A DNA stretch of 64,000 nucleotides, taken from positions 530,594-594,593 of the forward strand of contig DIXF01000001.1 of assembly GCA_002448235.1 (NCBI GenBank). Reading direction: 5' to 3'. Each line of letters starts with the position of its first letter. The first letter of the stretch is position 1. Source of the stretch: Syntrophaceae bacterium UBA6087. GTDB lineage: Bacteria; Desulfobacterota; Desulfomonilia; UBA1062. This document shows, one piece after another, positions 61,038 to 64,000 of this stretch. Both the position numbers and the translations under genes were made by a program. The notes under the pieces were generated by a model. It did no database searches. It had not been told where the DNA came from and was given only the letters and a program-made list of their open reading frames with translations.

Positions 61038-61757
61038 GGCCCCCTTCTTTTGAGGCTTCGTGAAGGGTGTCCCCAGCGTAAAATACGTACTTCCGCTCGA
61101 CTTTGTAGGGTCTTTTGGATCACCCCATTCTATTCTTGACCAACACCCGGTGCGCAGTAGAGAAAAGCCGAGCTTATCTGCTAATTTGAAAACGATCTGC
61201 TCTTCAAGCGCGTGCAAACAGTCCATAGCCATTGCAGCCGTTTCTTTTGGGCAGTCTTCACCTAAATGAATTGATCTATTTCTTGCCTCCAAGACATCTT
61301 TCTGAATGGTGTTCCAAAGTCTCTTTCCTGATGGCAGCACAGCTTTCTCAAGATCAATTTCAAAGGGCTGCAACAATGCAGGGAGGATCTTCCTATCATC
61401 TGCTGATCTGCCAAACCCGATTTTGGTACCCACGACTTCAGCAATTGGGTTTGGCAATAAGGCTCCTTGTATAAGTGGTAAGACCAATAGGTACTTTATT
61501 GTGAGTTCTATGCCAGTGACTGACAACAGGAGAGAGGCCGAGTAGAAACTGCTCTCGTAGAGTGCTGACGCATCTGCTCTGCATTTGATAATTCTTTCGG
61601 ATATCGCGTCACCGTATCTACCGAGGTAACTTTTCGTATTGTCAGTCGACGCTCGTTGAAGGATGTCCTCCTCCATTTGAGCCATAGCAGCGTCCATTTC
61701 GTATAAGTAGTAATCGTCATCTAAGCTCATATCAGACCATCTCTTCGGATGAATCAC
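61032..61757 (-). CDS. HEPN-domain protein, 241 aa
   Basis: A 241-residue protein. Residues 159-164 (RNRSIH) are an exact RNxxxH motif of the HEPN ribonuclease superfamily, in the context VLEARNRSIHLGED. Helices around 50-95 (SFYSASLLLSVTGIELTIKYL) fit the HEPN bundle. HEPN proteins often act as toxins or in phage defence with a partner. The start may be GTG at 61757 or ATG at 61730. No antitoxin-like (MNT) gene is adjacent. Cores at both ends are compatible, one base differing. Confidence 0.7.
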   Translation of the reverse strand: MIHPKRWSDMSLDDDYYLYEMDAAMAQMEEDILQRASTDNTKSYLGRYGDAISERIIKCRADASALYESSFYSASLLLSVTGIELTIKYLLVLPLIQGALLPNPIAEVVGTKIGFGRSADDRKILPALLQPFEIDLEKAVLPSGKRLWNTIQKDVLEARNRSIHLGEDCPKETAAMAMDCLHALEEQIVFKLADKLGFSLLRTGCWSRIEWGDPKDPTKSSGSTYFTLGTPFTKPQKKGAT

Positions 61758-61793
61758 CTCACCAGTTTGCCTACCAACCCTCCAGCCTGGGCG

Positions 61794-61850
61794 TCATAAC
61801 GTGCAGATCACCGGCGGCTGCAAGCCGCCCGGTGGATGACCTTGTTATGG
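61794..61850 (-). other. attC site 12
   Basis: Cores TCATAAC (61794-61800) and GTTATGG (61844-61850), arms GATCACCGGC and GCCCGGTGGATG around GGCTGCAAGCC. It is close in sequence to site 7. It lies 17 bp from the next stop. Confidence 0.9.
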
Positions 61851-61867
61851 CTTTCTTGCACCATGTC

Positions 61868-62719
61868 CTAACTCCTAGACGGAACACGTGGCTCTACCGC
61901 AATATTAAAATGTCGGTACACAACATCTCCTTCTTTTATATCAGTAGGGATCTCAACTTGATGTTTAGATACAACAACGGCATATCTATAAGCAGTCAAC
62001 TCAGTTCCGCGTAAAGCCCCTTGTGAATACCGTTTTGCTTGGGACCTTGCCTCCTGGAAGCATTGATTGGCGTCGCTTTCTGTTGCAGCTTTTTTCCACT
62101 CGGTGAGTACCAAGCCCGATACATATCTTTGAACATTCTCCAATTCTGCCGGTTCTTGAAAGACGAGATCAGTTCTTTCTCCTGCTGCATTAACCTTGAA
62201 GGCCCATATACCATGCAATAAGAGGTGTACAGCTCCCAACTTTTCGCATGATACTTCACCTTTATTGAAAGCATTTTGCCATTTTCTGCGGAATTCATCA
62301 TCAGCAACTATTGATCTTTGGAGGTGATGGAATGCACGTTCGGAGCGTGTACGAATAGATTCTTGGGTGTCCGAAAGTAGGAAAGATAATTCAGCATCAA
62401 AGGCAGTTACCGCAATCAAAAAAGCCCAAACTTGATGTTGTGCCGCATCAGGAGTTCTTGCTTCATCTAGAATTAAAGGACCAATGGTATTCCTAAATTT
62501 CTCTATTGCAGCAAGTGCTGCAGGTGGAAGATATTTACTAAATCCTGTCTGAAGAAAAGTTAGCTCATTCAATATATCTTTGCTCTGCTCCCTTAATCGC
62601 TTGGCGCTACTGTAGGTATCGCCCGAATTAACCCGTAGATATTGAGCATGAAGAGTCCCTGCTTGGACTAGACCCTTAATGCGACTCGACAATGCATTCC
62701 ATTGGTCAATGTAGTTCAT
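61868..62719 (-). CDS. Probable PD-(D/E)XK nuclease, 283 aa
   Basis: A 283-residue protein. Residues ~160-255 look like a PD-(D/E)XK fold: LGAVHLLLHGIWAFKV, then RTDLVFQEP (D184), VLTEWKK (E207, K209) and EARSQAKRYSQGAL, the typical QAxxY helix. Such folds occur in restriction and defence nucleases. The N-terminal ~150 residues are helical and unrecognised. It starts with ATG at 62719 and is the first remaining cassette at the integrase side. Its upstream core CCATAAC matches its downstream core GTTATGG. Motif assignment by eye only. Confidence 0.65.
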   Translation of the reverse strand: MNYIDQWNALSSRIKGLVQAGTLHAQYLRVNSGDTYSSAKRLREQSKDILNELTFLQTGFSKYLPPAALAAIEKFRNTIGPLILDEARTPDAAQHQVWAFLIAVTAFDAELSFLLSDTQESIRTRSERAFHHLQRSIVADDEFRRKWQNAFNKGEVSCEKLGAVHLLLHGIWAFKVNAAGERTDLVFQEPAELENVQRYVSGLVLTEWKKAATESDANQCFQEARSQAKRYSQGALRGTELTAYRYAVVVSKHQVEIPTDIKEGDVVYRHFNIAVEPRVPSRS

Positions 62720-62745
62720 ATTGCCCTTTCTCGACTTTTTTCATG

Positions 62746-62752
62746 CCATAAC
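62746..62752 (-). other. attC/attI core site cut by the IS
   Basis: CCATAAC is complementary to the GTTATGG core of site 12, so it marks the start of the last cassette. No partner core follows: IS-like sequence GAGCCTGTCTAAAAAC begins directly after it. It may belong to an interrupted attC or to the attI site. Confidence 0.7.
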
Positions 62753-64000
62753 GAGCCTGTCTAAAAACTATTTTTAAATGACCCCTGGTTGTCATTTCTT
62801 AGAGAGATGTCGGAAGCATTGATACGAGACAAAGTCATGGGAATGCCCACACAACAAAATTGCTTCACAGCACTATTCATATCACTTAGCCTGGGCATAC
62901 CATTGTCTACCCTTCTTTATGCAGGCGCCATCACGTAGGTCTTACCATAGTTGGTTATCTTCTCAATATTGTGGACCAGGCAATAGAGCAGCCATTGGAT
63001 ATTGACCTTGATCCGTCCCCGCAACGTGAACCTGTCCATTTTCTTGCATGACCGGATGTTCCCGAAAACCGGCTCCACTATGCCTAAGCGTTTGCTGTAG
63101 GTGCGCCGACCCTCTGGCGTATCGATCTTCTGCTTCATCTCGTCGGTTATGCTGCCGGGCCTCTTCCCATAAAATATATGCACCTGCCTGGATATCGTGT
63201 CAGGAGTGCGCAAGCACTTCGAACGCAATGCGCATCCCCGGCATGCGGTCTTCGGGGCCTGATAGGCTATGGCCTTATGCCCGCCGGCAGTTATAAAATT
63301 GCGGTTCCTGATATAGAGGCTATGTCCCGCAGGGCAGATCAGCTTGCCGCTCTTGTCATCCCAGGTAAAATCTTCCACGCTGAAGAACCGCTTACCCTTT
63401 GTCTTATATTTCTCATGGCGCCTGTCTACTGAACGGCGGTGACGCCCGGCATCCTCAAAACGCACATCTCTCTTACGAAACTGCGGGTCCGGAACATAGG
63501 CATCCACTTCCAGCTCCTTGCAGTCTTCCAGATTCTTCACACTGTAATACCCGGTGTCAGCGCTTACGATCATGCCCTTTAACGGCTCTTCCCATCCGGC
63601 CGCTTCCAGCTTCTCTTTCGCCCCCTGCAGCATCGCCCTCATTGCAGTGCTGTCTTCGCCTTTTCCAAATGCCTCTCCATGCAGCACCACCTGATGCTTC
63701 TCATCCACTATCGCATTCGCATTGTACCCTTGCACTACTCCGTGAGACGTAGCCATCTTGGCCGATTCATTGTCCGTGACATTGCTCTGTATCTCTTTGC
63801 CGCCGGAGCCGGTCTTAGGCTCGTTCTCAGAGAGGAACTTCTCGATGCGGTCCGCCTTCTGTTTCAACCTCTTGATACGCTTCTCCCGGCGCTTGTGGTC
63901 GGTTTCGTGCTCGCCTTTCTCTCTCTTATCTGCCTCGCGGTGCTCGTGAAGCGCTTCGTGGACTTTCCGTGCTATCGCTTCCTGCTTCTTCTTCAGGTCA
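62753..64000 (-). mobile_element. IS1182-family insertion sequence (partial)
   Basis: From GAGCCTGTCTAAAAAC at 62753 to the window end, containing a minus-strand IS1182-type transposase. The end between 62753 and 62916 is non-coding. The other end and target duplication lie outside the window, so boundaries on that side are unknown. Confidence 0.75.
62917..64000 (-). CDS. IS1182-family transposase (partial at right edge)
   Basis: The frame is open from 62917 through 64000 without a stop, so the gene starts beyond the window; the visible part has 360 codons. DDE blocks are GYNANAIVDEKHQVVLHG, MIVSADTGYYSVKNLEDC and RLGIVEPVFGNIRSCKKM, followed by the RFTLRGRIKVNIQWLLYCLVH end, all IS1182-like. 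A Lys/Arg-rich helix precedes the catalytic core. A TTG at 63867 is internal, not the start. It is intact as far as seen, so the element may be active. Confidence 0.93.
   Translation of the reverse strand, partial: DLKKKQEAIARKVHEALHEHREADKREKGEHETDHKRREKRIKRLKQKADRIEKFLSENEPKTGSGGKEIQSNVTDNESAKMATSHGVVQGYNANAIVDEKHQVVLHGEAFGKGEDSTAMRAMLQGAKEKLEAAGWEEPLKGMIVSADTGYYSVKNLEDCKELEVDAYVPDPQFRKRDVRFEDAGRHRRSVDRRHEKYKTKGKRFFSVEDFTWDDKSGKLICPAGHSLYIRNRNFITAGGHKAIAYQAPKTACRGCALRSKCLRTPDTISRQVHIFYGKRPGSITDEMKQKIDTPEGRRTYSKRLGIVEPVFGNIRSCKKMDRFTLRGRIKVNIQWLLYCLVHNIEKITNYGKTYVMAPA

Noticed and set aside
1..64000. CRISPR arrays
   Set aside because: No run of identical 25-40 bp repeats with regular spacers; the regularly spaced palindromes at 55-62 kb differ in sequence and fit attC.
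1..64000. tRNA genes as integration sites
   Set aside because: No cloverleaf with TTCRA loop and CCA end was recognised at either array boundary.

Overview
The window looks like a chromosomal segment of a motile Gram-negative deltaproteobacterium (Desulfobacterota-like). The grounds are the sigma-54-type promoters in front of flagellar genes, a type II secretion (T2SS) pseudopilus operon in the order F-G-H-I-J-K-L-M-N, a biosynthetic SpeA, several c-di-GMP proteins, and a dense GC-rich backbone. Family resemblance was judged by eye, so the exact lineage is open.

Backbone, 1 to about 50.6 kb. The left edge carries the start of folD, an unrecognised 354-residue protein and the RNase P RNA gene. 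Then come nadE, a TatT-like lipoprotein, speA (minus), a CheZ-like phosphatase, an RNase Z-like metallo-hydrolase, rfbC, an HD-GYP protein and thiN. A parvulin lipoprotein leads the gspF-N block (12.8-19.9 kb); gspC, gspD and gspE are not in the window. A phosphoribosyltransferase, a PAS-PAS-GGDEF diguanylate cyclase and a HAD phosphatase follow in overlapping frames. A gene-poor gap (23.0-23.75 kb) holds a 204-bp inverted repeat and a perfect 36-bp palindrome. The flagellar locus fliK-flgD-flgE, then motA-motB-like-motB-fliL-M-N-O-P-Q-R, has a -24/-12 promoter before each half. After it lie mutS, an MshEN-MinD/FlhG fusion, an orphan receiver-HisKA protein, a secreted hydrolase, a thermonuclease and PpiD. 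A minus-strand set follows: Mug, a cation exchanger, a methyltransferase, an MgtE-like transporter and a hybrid histidine kinase.

Cassette array, about 50.6-62.75 kb. All genes switch to the minus strand, become short and AT-richer, and are separated by 56-132 bp imperfect palindromes. These have attC core sites (RYYYAAC...GTTRRRY) and usually begin a few bases after a stop codon. I find twelve such sites, one half-site and one truncated core. The core sequences at the two ends of most cassettes are complementary, as expected for integron gene cassettes. Cargo: aquaporin, LysE-type exporter, serine hydrolase, methyltransferase, six toxin-antitoxin modules (two with frameshifted toxins), a deleted phzF, a membrane protein, two HEPN-like proteins and a probable PD-(D/E)XK nuclease. 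No integrase is visible. By gene orientation the integrase would lie to the right, where an IS1182-family element starts directly after the last core site (62.75 kb) and runs off the window. The array therefore seems cut from its integrase by this IS, or is a CALIN-type (integrase-less) cluster. The integrase-proximal nuclease and HEPN cassettes are the best candidates for an undescribed defence function.
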